Shown piece after piece: positions 8,814-18,262 of a stretch of 21,247 nt of DNA. The stretch is from NCBI GenBank assembly GCA_034698045.1, contig JAQGAU010001128.1, positions 1-21,247 of the forward strand, given 5' to 3'. This DNA is from Paramacrobiotus richtersi (taxonomy: Eukaryota > Tardigrada > Eutardigrada > Parachela > Macrobiotidae). Position 1 is the first letter of the stretch. Each line of letters begins with the position of its first letter. The notes under the pieces were generated by a model, which saw nothing but the letters and a program-made list of their open reading frames with translations, was not told the DNA's origin and ran no database searches. The position numbers were made by a program, and so were the translations under genes.

Positions 8814-11489
8814 TCAGTCCATGCCGTAGAGCGTGTGCACGTCCTCCTCGGTGTCGCCAACGTAAAACTTCATCGTTTCCTGTAACATAAACAATATTAT
8901 TATTAATATTATTTGAAAAAAATTTTAGTTTTAATTATTATTATTATTATATTACTGTTTTAATTATTAATAAAAATAATAATAATAATACTGGGAAGAT
9001 TATGAATACTTTTATTAATTAATATGCTACACGGTCAAGCTGCCAAAACACTAAAAAACCGATTTCATACAAAATTAAAAGCGGTAACATCACTGGAATA
9101 ATACAAACAAAACAATTACTTGACCAAATGGATAATGAAAAAAAGTTAATATTCGAAATGTAAAAGCCATACAAACAGTTATAGAAAACTTATGAAACAG
9201 TTTCTGGATGCTTGAAAACAAGAAATAAAAAAATTTAAATAAAGAATCACGAAGTCGAATGTTTGATATTGATACTAAAAATCGTAAAATAAAATTCTGA
9301 AAGAAATGACGGCAATCATACACAAACTAACGATTTACCCGATCAGGATCCGTGCGCAATGCGCCATCCACCATGAAGTTGAACATATACACGGTGCCCT
9401 TGATAACGGGAAAGCTGAAAGTAAAGCTACCCTTTTCCCTACAACACAAACAAAAAGCGAAATTATAAACATTTCTAATGGTACATGCAAATTTCTATCT
9501 GGCAAAGCAGCAAATTTATTTATTTACATTAATTTAAATGTATGAAAATCAAGCAACACACACGTGCAATACTATCAACAACATTTATTAGTCAATTTGC
9601 TGAATTATCATTGTATTTATTTTATTGATTTCATTTTATTAATTATTATTATTAACATGACTGAAAAATTATTGTCGTAGAATCATGGACATAAGCGACT
9701 TACAGACGCTGCATGGGCTGTGGCTTCCAATGGGAGAAGGTACCGCGCACCGCCACCTCATCGCCTTCATGTTTCCACTCAATCTCCTGCAGCACACCAA
9801 CTTCCTCCGCACCGGCCAGGCCCACCACCGACGCCGCGGACTGCGATGGAAATGGAGTGTTGACGCTGGTCTACATTACGAAACAACGCTCAGGACACGA
9901 TCGCATACAACACCGGATGAATCGAATCAGTGAAATTCGTACTAACGAAAACAACAAATCTGACAAACGCTCGCTTCGCTCTCTACGCTAGTTCATTTTG
10001 AAAATAAAGAACGGCAAAAGTAGACCATATACTGTCTACTTTAAGTACTACTGTTTCAGATTAAACTGTCATAAAATTATCCAGTATTCTATTAAAATGT
10101 ATCCAGTATTATTAGAGAAAACAGCAATTATTAAGAACGCTCGCTTCTCTCGCTACGCAAATCCATTTTCACGATAAGCTACGACAAAAGTCGACCATAG
10201 ACCGTCTACTTTTAGTACTGTTGCTTTACATTATTGTAACATTATTTAACTATCGAATACGGTACAATAAGCTGCATACCGGTTCATCCACCAGGGCCAC
10301 GGGCGATTTCATACGGTACACTTCGGAACACTCCTCGGCACGGCGCTTCCCGTCGATCTCGGCAGTGGTCACCGGATCATCCACCAGAGCCACGGGCGAT
10401 TCCATACGGTTCACTTTGGGACACTCTTCGGCACGGCGCTTCTTAACGGCAACCTCGGCAGTGGTCAGTTCGTGTACTTCCTGGGCGGGAAAAGAAAAAC
10501 ATCAATGTGCAGTGTGTATCTTCACACATTGAGCAGAAATAACACGAGCACAATCACGCGGTAAAGGGAAACGGACAGATTTCAATAAAAAGTCGTAATA
10601 ATGACGCAGTCACACTCATGCAGGACACCGGCAGTTAACCTACATCCGACTCATGAATATCCGTCAGAGTGTGCCTGTCCACCTTCAGAATACTTACTCG
10701 ATCCCTTCGCAGCACTCGACAACGTAACCGAATTACATCAGCAAATTAAATAATTACTATTACAATAAAACTTACAATTAAAATGATCATATAATGTCAA
10801 CATACGAAGGTAAATAAAATCAAAGAATTATACAATTTACAATTAAATGATCATAACACCAGCACATAAAATACCAATGAAATGAATAAATAATACTGTT
10901 ACAATTAGCAAGCAATTTATTTTTTCTAAAAAAGATTAACGAACGAAGTAAGCCACGGGATTTCCGGCGAAACATAGTCACACAAGTTATGTCGCAGTTC
11001 ATTTTTTAAATATTTTCCAGGTATTAATACTTACCATGATCCGTTACATAGTTTTATTTACAGATAAACTATATCATTTAATCTCTTATTTTTGACAAGT
11101 TCCAGGATCAAAAAACGATAAATGGGGCTACAATCTGCAAGAAGAAGCTCACCAGATCGGAATCTGGTTGAGACACAGCATACTTGGGAACTTCCAGGGT
11201 GCCGCGTTCGCCCATGGTCACTACGAACAGACATCCTGCTGTTACATGTTTTCCAACCATAATATTTCTACTAGTAAAATAATGCATTTCTTATCTGTAA
11301 TTATTTATTGTTAATTATCAAAATTTCTCTTCCTCCATAATGCGTGAAAAATGACAATTCAGTACCAGGGAATCAAAAGATTAACATGATGTGAACAATC
11401 AGCACATGTGAGATAAGTTTACCATAACTGCCGCGTTTGCTGAGGGGCACTTCCTCGATCTTTTCAATGGTCACGGTCTGGCCACCCAT
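8814..11489 (-). CDS. Small protein with AMPK-beta-like CBM48 and internal tandem repeat, 222 residues
   Basis: Six exons join exactly in phase: 11489-11423 (ATG, donor GTAAAC), 11220-11153 (acceptor TTCGTAG, donor GTGAGC), 10480-10280 (acceptor CCGCCCAG, donor GTATGC), 9870-9704 (acceptor AATGTAG, donor GTAAGT), 9438-9339 (acceptor GTTGTAG, donor GTAAAT) and 8879-8814 (acceptor TTACAG, stop TGA). They total 669 nt. The protein starts MGGQ. Residues 50-112 hold two 31-32-residue repeats (TTAE...KRRAEEC...SPVALVD). Residues about 141-200 read as the glycogen-binding module of AMPK beta: IEW, EVAVRGTFSHW, then FNFMVDGALRTDP. The first glycogen-contact Trp (SHW) is present; the second (GQW in AMPK beta) is Leu. 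The AMPK beta C-terminal interaction domain is absent. Exons are GC-rich in third positions while the introns are very AT-rich. The leader exon begins at 11533 (acceptor GTGCTAG). Whether that acceptor joins the upstream TMX-like exon or a trans-spliced leader is open. Confidence 0.75.
8896..8990. repeat. AT-rich (ATT)n / (AAT)n low-complexity tract
   Basis: Runs of ATT followed about 40 bases later by runs of AAT make the tract partly self-complementary. It lies in the last intron of the CBM gene. Similar ATT-rich tracts occur at 9590-9660. Confidence 0.85.
9966..10063 (-). repeat. Intronic duplicated element, copy 1, with stem-loop
   Basis: This copy is related to 10137-10233. Both begin ACGCTCGCTTC.CTC, have CATTTT in the middle, then a stem-loop, then a TAGTACT block. 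The stem here is AAAGTAGAC (10017-10025) with GTCTACTTT (10034-10042), loop of 8. It lies in the intron between the tandem-repeat exon and the CBM exon. Strand is given as that of the host gene. Confidence 0.75.
10137..10233 (-). repeat. Intronic duplicated element, copy 2, with stem-loop
   Basis: The partner of 9966-10063, offset by 171 bases. The stem is AAAAGTCGAC (10186-10195) with GTCTACTTTT (10204-10213), again with an 8-base loop and one mismatched pair. The two copies differ at many positions but keep the stem. Confidence 0.75.
10280..10468 (-). repeat. Coding tandem duplication, two units of 96 and 93 bp
   Basis: Within one exon of the CBM gene, unit 1 (10468-10373, 32 codons) and unit 2 (10372-10280, 31 codons) are highly similar at the base level: GTGGC.CTGGTGGATGA..CCG ends both, and AAGCGCCGTGCCGA.GAGTGT is shared. 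Unit 2 lacks one codon. Each carries a basic K/RRRAEEC stretch followed by SPVALVD. Confidence 0.9.
10770..10860. repeat. Short imperfect direct repeat in intron
   Basis: TTACAATTAAAATGATCATA (near 10770) and TTACAATTAAATGATCATAA (near 10838) are near-identical, about 68 bases apart. They lie in the large intron between the second and third coding exons of the CBM gene, in very AT-rich sequence. Confidence 0.7.
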
Positions 11490-11668
11490 GTCGCCTAGCG
11501 CACGAAGATTGATGGATGGTGCGGCCGGCGGAGCTAGCACGGAAAAAAAGTCTAACAGTGTACTATAATTACACATTTCTGCCACATATTAGATATACTG
11601 ATAAATTATATAATAATACACTTTCTATTCGTTCTACCGTTACATGGGTCCTCTCGTACAGATTTACG

Positions 11669-12505
11669 TTACTGTTTTATTGCACGATCGTCGCTCCACC
11701 TACCTAGTTCCTCCATTTTCGCCTCCTCACTTGCATGAAGATGTGCGGACATGCATCCAAGAAATCCACCCACACAAAACGTGAAAATAAATAGGGTGAT
11801 GATTAGAATCCCTGCAATAACGGTTCGATATAAGGGAGTGATGCCGATTTCTGGTTCCGAGTCATCAACGGCTCTTCGAACAGAAAATGGCAGTTGGTGT
11901 GGATCGGACGCGTTCAGCCGGTCAATCACCTTTCCATTTTGGACAGCAACATAAAAGTGCTGCAAAAACAAATTTTAATGATTTTTAACGCTACTTCTTG
12001 TTCACCATCTTGTGCATCAAGATAAGAATCGTCTCTAGACAGAAAACGGAAAGAGCAAGAATCTGTGAAATCTGCCTAGTACGTCCGCAAATCTACTCAA
12101 GCCCTACAACTGTTCGCAGGAGTCGTATAGTAGTATTAAGATTACCTACATGTGTATGTTCCGCTCTCATGGCAAAACGATTCCGAATTCCATCAATTCC
12201 AGGACGGCTAATGTTGAATTTTACAAAATTTGAATTTCCGGCCTGGGTAATGGCCAACTCTTCAAATGTAGCACCGGCGACATCACAAGCACCGCAGTTG
12301 TCGGTAAACAACTCCACGAAGAGAAGTTGCCGACCAGAAGCCATTCGATGTAACTGGGTGCTGGATACCGTTGGAACGAGCGGTCCACGCCGTGTTAGGA
12401 AAAGGGAAATCTTTTTCAAGGCAACCAGGGCACTGAACCCCACAGCGCAGATAACGGGGCTCAACAGGATGACGATTCCAGTAGTCTGCGCATACTGGCA
12501 AAACC
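11669..12505 (-). CDS. TMX-type transmembrane thioredoxin, 5' end missing
   Basis: Two exons: 12505-12150 (acceptor TTTACAG, donor GTAGGT, phase 0) and 11959 downward (acceptor TTTTTGCAG). The second exon either ends at donor GTAGGT after 11704 or reads on to a TAA at 11669. In the visible protein a membrane segment at about 10-35 (IVILLSPVICAVGF) is followed by a thioredoxin fold: strand FVELF, then redox motif CGAC, then a helix (FEELA), then NFVKFNI, then FYVAVQNGKVIDRL. A second membrane segment follows (TVIAGILIITLFIFTF...). A membrane anchor just before the thioredoxin domain resembles TMX2, but TMX2 has SNDC in place of CGAC and no second anchor that I know of. The usual cis-proline before the FYVAVQNGK strand is His. 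Likely an endoplasmic-reticulum redox protein. Upstream exons were not resolved; a strong donor at 12623-12628 marks a candidate. Confidence 0.62.
11676..11681 (-). terminator. AATAAA polyadenylation-type hexamer
   Basis: AATAAA on the minus strand lies just before the read-through TAA (11671-11669) of the TMX-like second exon. It would suit a message that ends about here, 150-190 bases before the next gene's first ATG. The position before the stop codon is unusual, and the hexamer could be chance. Confidence 0.3.
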
Positions 12506-13235
12506 CTGTAAAGCAGTGCTTAAAAAATCAGTCAATAATTAAGCAACAATTATTGTGAGTAACTTCCTGTACGAGGTCATAGTAATGTACCTATATCACG
12601 AGTTTCTCAATTCTTCGATCAAACTTACGTTGCAGTAACAACAATATACGTGAGCCACGAAGCAGAAATCACGAAAACAAACGGTAGACTTTTTTTTATG
12701 GCTTGCGCCGTAATCAAGCAATAAGCGAGTCATTCAAGGTCGTTCCTCTGCAGCCAGTTGTCAGCAGCTACCGTTCACAAAACTTTTTTGACGGAAATAT
12801 AAATCATAAATGCCATCGCCGTTCTGTTGACGATACTGCCAAAATGCGAAAAAGTCTTATCGCACTAACATCTGCATTGCAGTGTTTCGTTACCTTTCAT
12901 TTCCTCGTGGGTGATATATGCCACGTATTCGTACCAAAAACCAATAACGCAAGAGACGAAGGAATCAACAAAAGTCATTTTTGCTACAGGATCAGCAGAT
13001 AACTCACAAATTAACACCTTTCGGATCACAAATTTCACTCGCTCAAAGCTGGAGGAACGAAAAATAAAGTAACTATGCCAGAAGTTTTTGGAGATTCATT
13101 AGACGACTCATCACGACTGGAAATCGTCGAGCAACTGCCTGCGCCAGCAAAATTCGCTCACTGAATAGCTACTGCCCGAGTGGAAAATTCCGATGGCTTC
13201 TTTGCTTACAGCACAATCCTAGGCATCGGGTACCC

Positions 13236-13304
13236 GGTCACCGGTGACGTGCCATTTCTACCAGTGACCGCTAGACATATCTACCGGTGACCGCCAGACT
13301 ACGA
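13236..13304. repeat. Short tandem repeat of about 23 bp
   Basis: The two clearest units are TACCAGTGACCGCTAGACAT at 13259 and TACCGGTGACCGCCAGACTA at 13282, each 23 bases long. A weaker unit with ACCGGTGACGTGCCATTTC precedes them. The first unit sits in a palindromic context (GGTCACCGGTGAC). Confidence 0.65.
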
Positions 13305-13854
13305 CGTATGTTTCGGATCCAGAACAGCTTTTGCAGCTTATACCAACAATACGAGCAAAGCAGAGGCATGTACAGTCGGTATGGAAAGTGGAAGAGTGGA
13401 AAATTCGTACTATGTGGGGCCAGGAACGGTTTCTGTGACGATGTATAAATCTCCTGTTCTGTAACACAACTCGAACACTTTACACAATCTTTAAGTGCAT
13501 CTGTGCAACTCGATCATTAGTCAGAGGTTTCGGGAAATGTACGAACAACGCAGGCGCGTTCTTTGTTTCTTCCTAAATAAGTGTGGTACACCGTCATGTC
13601 AAGATATTGGCACACAGTTTGATTTTGACTAACAACCAAACTACTGATACAGCAGAAGCCAAAAATGGTCGAACGAAGTATCTGACGTTTATCAAGCGAC
13701 TTCCTACTGTATCGCAAAAAATGTTACAGTAATTTTAAATCTTGTTTTATGCATGATATGTTATTATTTTACATTTCTACGTTGAATATTTAGCTAAATG
13801 CATAGTATTAGCTAATTGTCTGACATTTTATTTCGCATAACGGTTGTTCACTAG

Positions 13855-14080
13855 GAAGTGTGGGGCGCGGGGCGTACCATATACATACGATGCCGTAGCT
13901 GTGGTCTCCGTTGCTGTGCCGTTTCCCTTCTATGCTTTGCTTTTGCGGTTCTATATATCTCCGACCAAATTCGTTTACTAGGAGTTGTGAATCGGACACA
14001 TGCGGTACAGACAAACAATATTAGTTTAGGTAGTCGAAGTGTTTATGTTGTCATGCAGCACATACAGTAAACGGATGTTT
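13855..14080 (+). repeat. Degenerate dispersed repeat, copy 2 (partner at 7.37 kb)
   Basis: The partner of 7373-7605, same orientation. The best block is GAGTTGTGAATCGGAC (about 13982-13997) and the end block is AGTAAACGGATGTTTTGG near 14070. No intact coding frame. The two copies differ by many substitutions and several small gaps. Confidence 0.45.
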
Positions 14081-15116
14081 TGGTAATCCACACACGATTT
14101 CTTGCATTCTTGGCTGCCTTACCAGTACTTCCAAAGATGATGTAGTTCACGCTGCCTGCTATTCTACCTGTTTTCCGGCTAGATGCCGCCTCTTTCGGGC
14201 TTATATGTAGAATTATGCGTGAACGCGGCGCCCTTCTGCTACGACAGAAGGAAGTAGGGAAAGCAACTGCGTTCATGCGGTCTTCTACATTAGTCACCCA
14301 TCTTCTACATTATTCGGTGCATGAATATAAATGTTGTTAACGTATATATATTATGCCGTTAACGTATGCTATTATTCCATCTATGCATTCTACATAATAC
14401 ATATGCATGGTCTATGCGCAACATAACGTATGTACATTGCATTATGTATGGTTTAAGTTATCCGCTCTTGTGACTTTAATAATACTAATAATAATAATAA
14501 TGTACCATGCAAATCATATTATAGTAACAGGATACCCATTCGTTTCACAAGGTATGTTTTCGCTGTTTGCATTTGATTTTGCATTCTTTGCCATCAGTTG
14601 CATTGGGATTAGGAGCCTCATGTGACTGCTAACGTGCTTAACCATATGGTCTATGGTAGCAGCTGCATAGTAGGCTTTCCGTAGTGAACTGCTGTTCACG
14701 TCAGTTCTATGCTACCTATCCACCTACGTTAGCGGGGCTAGTGTTAGCGTAGAAAACTGCATGAACGCAAAATGTTGCCCTACAAGAGCGCCTGATCCCT
14801 ACTCAGACCACGCCTGCCTGTTCAGGTAGAATTTACAAGGTAGAATGCAGCGTGAACTACATCGATGATAAGATTCTTACCATCTTTACTAGACCACACG
14901 TGCTAGACAACAAGCAATCCATGTCGACCTTTCGATCTTCCATTAATTTTGGTATACGACCAAAACGTGTGCCATTAGCACGCCGATTACCTGCAACCAC
15001 ACACACAACCGTTTTGCAATGCGTCCCGAGCTAGTGACCTTCCCGAACAGCTAACCGAAATCGCAAACTCCCTCGTAACGGTAAAGCAACCAAACGGCGA
15101 AATTTCTACTGGGGCA

Positions 15117-16287
15117 TTAGTTAGTCACTCTTTCCAAAACGTCTTGGTATTCAAAATAGACGTCGTCCCCGCAGAGAAAATATTTCGTAAGAATTCTGTT
15201 CTGCAATTCCGAAGCGATTTCTTTTGCCCGCGACCCCAGCTTCAAAAGAGCTACCGTAATATTATGCTGCGTATGTAGGCATACAATATCACCATTGCAA
15301 ATGCTTCAAAACATTCAAATACAACATTAAAACGTTTTTAAACTAAAGCACTACAGGACAAAAATCTTATAACGAAATGAACGAATCATTATTAACGGAC
15401 GTCTGTCATAATCAAAAGGTATTCACAATTTTCGTCGCAACTTGAAAATATACAGGTATTCCGATGTGGCATTCAAAACATTTGCTCATCTGTACTGTGA
15501 GCCATGCACAAATACAGAATCGAATTCCGGCACTCACCAATCCACTTGACGCGATGGTCGTCAGCGTCAGCATTGATCCATGATTGCCAACGTTGGTAGC
15601 AACATGTACCATTGGTCCATTTAATGCGAATCCCACTTTGCCAGACAGCCGACACGGCTGCGATGATATAAGCTCGAGCATATCACAAACAGCTCCTCCG
15701 TTTTGGTAGAATCACAAGTTCTGAGAATGCACACAGAATTTCTTCGCTTAATTTCGATACTGATCCCTTGTGACAAATGCTGCATTGTGCGCTCCTCCCC
15801 TGTTTGGTCCGTACCATTCTTCCAAGGATATAAGGTTAGGCCATCTGCCCTTTTTCTATCTCCTCGATCAAGACCGGGTGGTTCACGAATGGCTGCCATC
15901 TTTGCAGACCCCAATCCGCGTTGAACAACGTCGTTAGCCGAGAGTGCCGTTTGTTTTTTCCGGAACATATTAGGCATGCTAGTCCGTAAAGGCCTCATTT
16001 ATCAACATTCAAACATGTACTTCTTTATCGATGTGCGTCAAGCTTTCAGGGTCATCATCGCGCTGCAGTACAAGAGAGCATATTGCCATAATGTCCTCCC
16101 ATAATATCTCTCATTAACCAGATCACGTGCAACAAGGAAAACAAACGGCTGATTTTGTCCATGTAATCGTGTAGCTTCCAGTGTTGTTTACTGAGGTCAC
16201 CAATTCGTGATGCGATGCGTGGTTGCTTCGCATTGATGATAAGCAGAACTCGAACACTGTCTGCTAATTCCGTGTATTTGCTGATCA
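15117..16287 (-). CDS. Unrecognised multi-exon gene, 3' part
   Basis: I do not recognise the product. Three exons join in phase 1 throughout: 16287-16201 (acceptor ACTTGCAG, donor GTGACC), 15657-15538 (acceptor ATCGCAG, donor GTGAGT) and 15250-15117 (acceptor ACGGTAG, stop TAA). They give about 113 residues. The first exon is helical and hydrophobic (VRVLLIINAKQPRIA). The second has IRIKWTNGTCCYQRWQSW. The last is an amphipathic helix followed by an acidic aromatic end (AKEIASELQNRILTKYF, then FEYQDVLERVTN). Part of the last exon and its preceding intron occur as a degenerate copy at 6475-6740. The 543-base intron between exons 1 and 2 contains a transposon-protein relic. No upstream exon was found. 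The phase agreement across two junctions is the main support; the first exon is the weakest. Confidence 0.4.
15813..15938 (-). mobile_element. Relic of a retroelement-associated protein
   Basis: A minus frame (ORF 15998-15621) contains NDVVQRGLGSA, then EPPGLDRGD, then KRADGLTLYPWKNG. This follows the pattern ND..RAL.SA...EP.GL.R.DGKRPDG.T..PW..G, which I remember from mobile-element proteins often annotated as reverse-transcriptase-linked in invertebrates. The match stops after PWKNG, where the family usually continues with a Trp-Asp-Ala-Thr block that is absent here, so the copy is truncated. It lies inside an intron of the flanking minus-strand gene. The family identification is from memory. 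Confidence 0.5.
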
Positions 16288-16512
16288 CTGCAAGTACTTT
16301 GAAGTAGGATTAGGTATAGCGAATAAAGATTGAGATAACATCTCTCCACAACTACTGATGAGTATCCAGTGAGGTAAATGGCATTCAAAGCTGGCATATA
16401 CGTGGGTCTGATTGCGAAATGCGAATAATTCCAATAACCGAAGTTAACAGTTTGGTGGGTGTGGGTGTATAGTGTCTATGCACATTGAAAGATATAGTCA
16501 AGGTCACTAACG

Positions 16513-16596
16513 CTGCAATGCCGACAAACTCGCCAACGTAACAAATTAATACACCAGTTATTTATGCTATTATAAACTGCAATGTCGACAAACTCG
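16513..16596. repeat. 20-bp direct repeat, one mismatch
   Basis: CTGCAATGCCGACAAACTCG at 16513-16532 and CTGCAATGTCGACAAACTCG at 16577-16596, period 64. On the minus strand each copy reads GAGTTTGTCG.CATTGCAG, which resembles a splice acceptor, so a duplicated acceptor is possible. Confidence 0.8.
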
Positions 16597-17961
16597 GTTT
16601 AAAGCAGTTAATTGTAAGAGATGCGGCAACCTTCTGCTTAAAACTAGCATGGCGGGAATTGAAATGACCCCGTTTCGATGAAAAAGAATCGTCCCAGCCG
16701 ATCAACGACCTTTAAAACCTAAGCTATAGTGAATCCGCATTGGCTGCTCGGAAAAGTGCGACATGAAGGCGACAAAAAATGTGGCATATATTAGTAACAG
16801 CATGGACCAGATGACCAAATTCCGCGAAGAGTACATCCGGTCAGTGGACGTTGGTCATCGAAAGGGTTCAGGCCGAAGATGCGCATCACAGATAAGTATA
16901 ACGATGACATTGGCTTTTGGCTTTTTTCGATTTGCTGTCATACATACATTGCTCAAACTGTCAAACACATATAGCGTTCGGTTGTCTTAAGTTTAAAAAG
17001 TAAATATGACGATCGTCGCAAGTATGCACATTTCAGGCGCTTCGAAAATGCAGACCAAGCAAGTTATTTAAGGCTACGGGCCACCACAACCCACCAAAAC
17101 CGCATTGCCCAGGAAAACGCCAGTCTATAGAGCTATTATGACTTCTGACATGCACCATACGATTCCGCACCCAGAACAGCCAGTTTATAAGCGCGATGAT
17201 CTGCATAGGATGTGGTGTCTGTGGTGCGCGCTTTAGCGAAGGAAGAGCTGGACATGTCAGTGACGTACACCAGATTTCTGAATCTTTGCTGGAAACAGCT
17301 AGATCCTATTAACAAATCTAGAGATGCCAACCCGGCTACATGGTCGTCCAGCACGTCCGACAGGAGCTTAAGAAAGGAAAGGTCACCGTTCGCTCTTGAA
17401 TATGACCGACCATTTCGGATCCGTGAAGATTGATTTCAAGCAGGAGTCCATAACTTGGTACGATTGTCTCGGTTTGGCGCTTAGTGAATGGCAACTGTCA
17501 CAGATATAGACGTAATACGGCGAAACGGAAAGCCTAACTAACCATCGAAGCGCCGTCTGTTCCAGAGCAGGCAACTGGCTTCAATAACTGCGCAGTATAC
17601 TGTTGCGTCTACGCTTAGAAACATTATCATCGGTCAAGATCCCGCAACCGCCAGTTACCGGGAAGAAACAGAATTCATGAATGGGTTGAAAGCCATCACC
17701 GAGACTGAAAACATCACCAAAACTTCTCGGAAACGGGGACGCAATATCCATGACATGGACATATGACAAAACTAATTCTCGAGCGGCATATACACTTACT
17801 CCCGAACAGGCGGAAGCGTTACAGTTGACACTGAAATGTCCAGTTCGACAAGATCTAGAACTTAAGGGTTTACCTTACACGCGCACGAGCGTCACATGGC
17901 ATTTGGCAATAGAACGTCCAAGCATCGACTATGTAAACTCAAAGCAACAAAAAACCTTAGT

Positions 17962-18012
17962 AGTCCGTAAAAATACGTAAAAACGTAAAAGTAAAGATAC
18001 GTAAAAGTCCGG
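17962..18012. repeat. CGTAAAA-rich short tandem array
   Basis: Four or five spaced copies of CGTAAAA (CCGTAAAAATACGTAAAAA, CGTAAAAGTAAAGATACGTAAAAGTCCG) bounded on both sides by GTCCG or AGTCCG. Confidence 0.75.
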
Positions 18013-18099
18013 CTCATACAGGGATTTTTTCGTGTGCGCCAAGCGCTTTTAGTTCTACCCCGGTTCGGGGCGCGAAATATTCGTTTTACTTTGTGCCCC

Positions 18100-18257
18100 G
18101 TAAGTGTTCACGGACCAGTCCTAAATTTTTCCCAACAAACCTGACGACAGCGCGTATCTTCATTTATGCGGATTGCATTTGGATGGACGCCGTAAACACG
18201 AGGCGTGGTCTCTGCGAAATACGGCCGCCGTATTCATCGCCATAGCAAATGTGAGAG
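18100..18257 (-). pseudogene. Frameshifted copy of the C2-TIG gene (start of the TIG domain)
   Basis: This aligns in the same orientation with 4571-4704, extending less clearly about 20 bases further at the low end. Shared blocks are CCTAAATTTTTCCCAACAA, ATTCGGATG or ATTTGGATG, and GAGGCGT.GTCTCTG.GAAATA. On the minus strand it reads TTPRVYGVHPNAIRINEDT, against TTPLVYGVHPNRIPVNEDT in the parent. A four-base insertion after that point shifts the frame, and an in-frame TGA lies upstream where the parent has KATKTRRP. It is therefore a non-functional fragment. I see no flanking duplication or poly-A tract, so the mechanism is unclear. Confidence 0.85.
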
Positions 18258-18262
18258 TAGGA

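Larger units (their letters stand above)
12506..15116. other. Mostly gene-free; likely 5' part of the TMX-like gene, then repeats
   Basis: A strong minus-strand donor (C|GTAAGT, 12628-12623) follows a hydrophobic or Cys-rich reading with an ATG at about 12727 (MTRLLLDYG...), so a TMX exon may end at 12629. Its phase does not fit the next exon in the simplest model. 13236-13304 is a short tandem repeat. 13855-14080 is a degenerate repeat. 14290-14450 is rich in GTTAACGTA and ATGCAT motifs. I see no other gene. Confidence 0.4.
16288..18099. other. No supportable gene
   Basis: Several frames with real ATGs exist: 16763-16990 plus (75 residues, start MKATKNVAYISNSMDQM) and 17750-17980 plus (76 residues, with YTLTPEQAEALQ). 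Another at 17769-17581 minus has no ATG at its start. They overlap competing frames and lack motifs or clear splice partners. A possible terminal exon reads RCQPGYMVVQHVRQELKKGK after an acceptor-like AAATCTAG near 17322. None is strong enough to call. Confidence 0.35.

Noticed and set aside
10692..10697. Consensus donor GTAAGT on the minus strand within the large CBM-gene intron
   Set aside because: No matching acceptor and open exon could be found just upstream, so an alternative exon is not supported.
12283..12501. Alternative Cys-rich frame over the TMX exon (RYLRCGVQCPGCLEKDF)
   Set aside because: The adjoining upstream donor would fit its phase, but the thioredoxin frame has a full strand-motif-helix pattern and membrane anchor over the same bases.
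12844..13002. Small secreted peptide (MRKSLIALTSALQCFV...)
   Set aside because: It has a signal-like start, but only 52 residues, no cysteine pattern, and it competes with the probable 5' part of the TMX-like gene.
16763..17980. Plus frames at 16763-16990 and 17750-17980
   Set aside because: Both start with ATG and look fairly protein-like, but have no family features, no clear splice partners and overlap competing minus frames.
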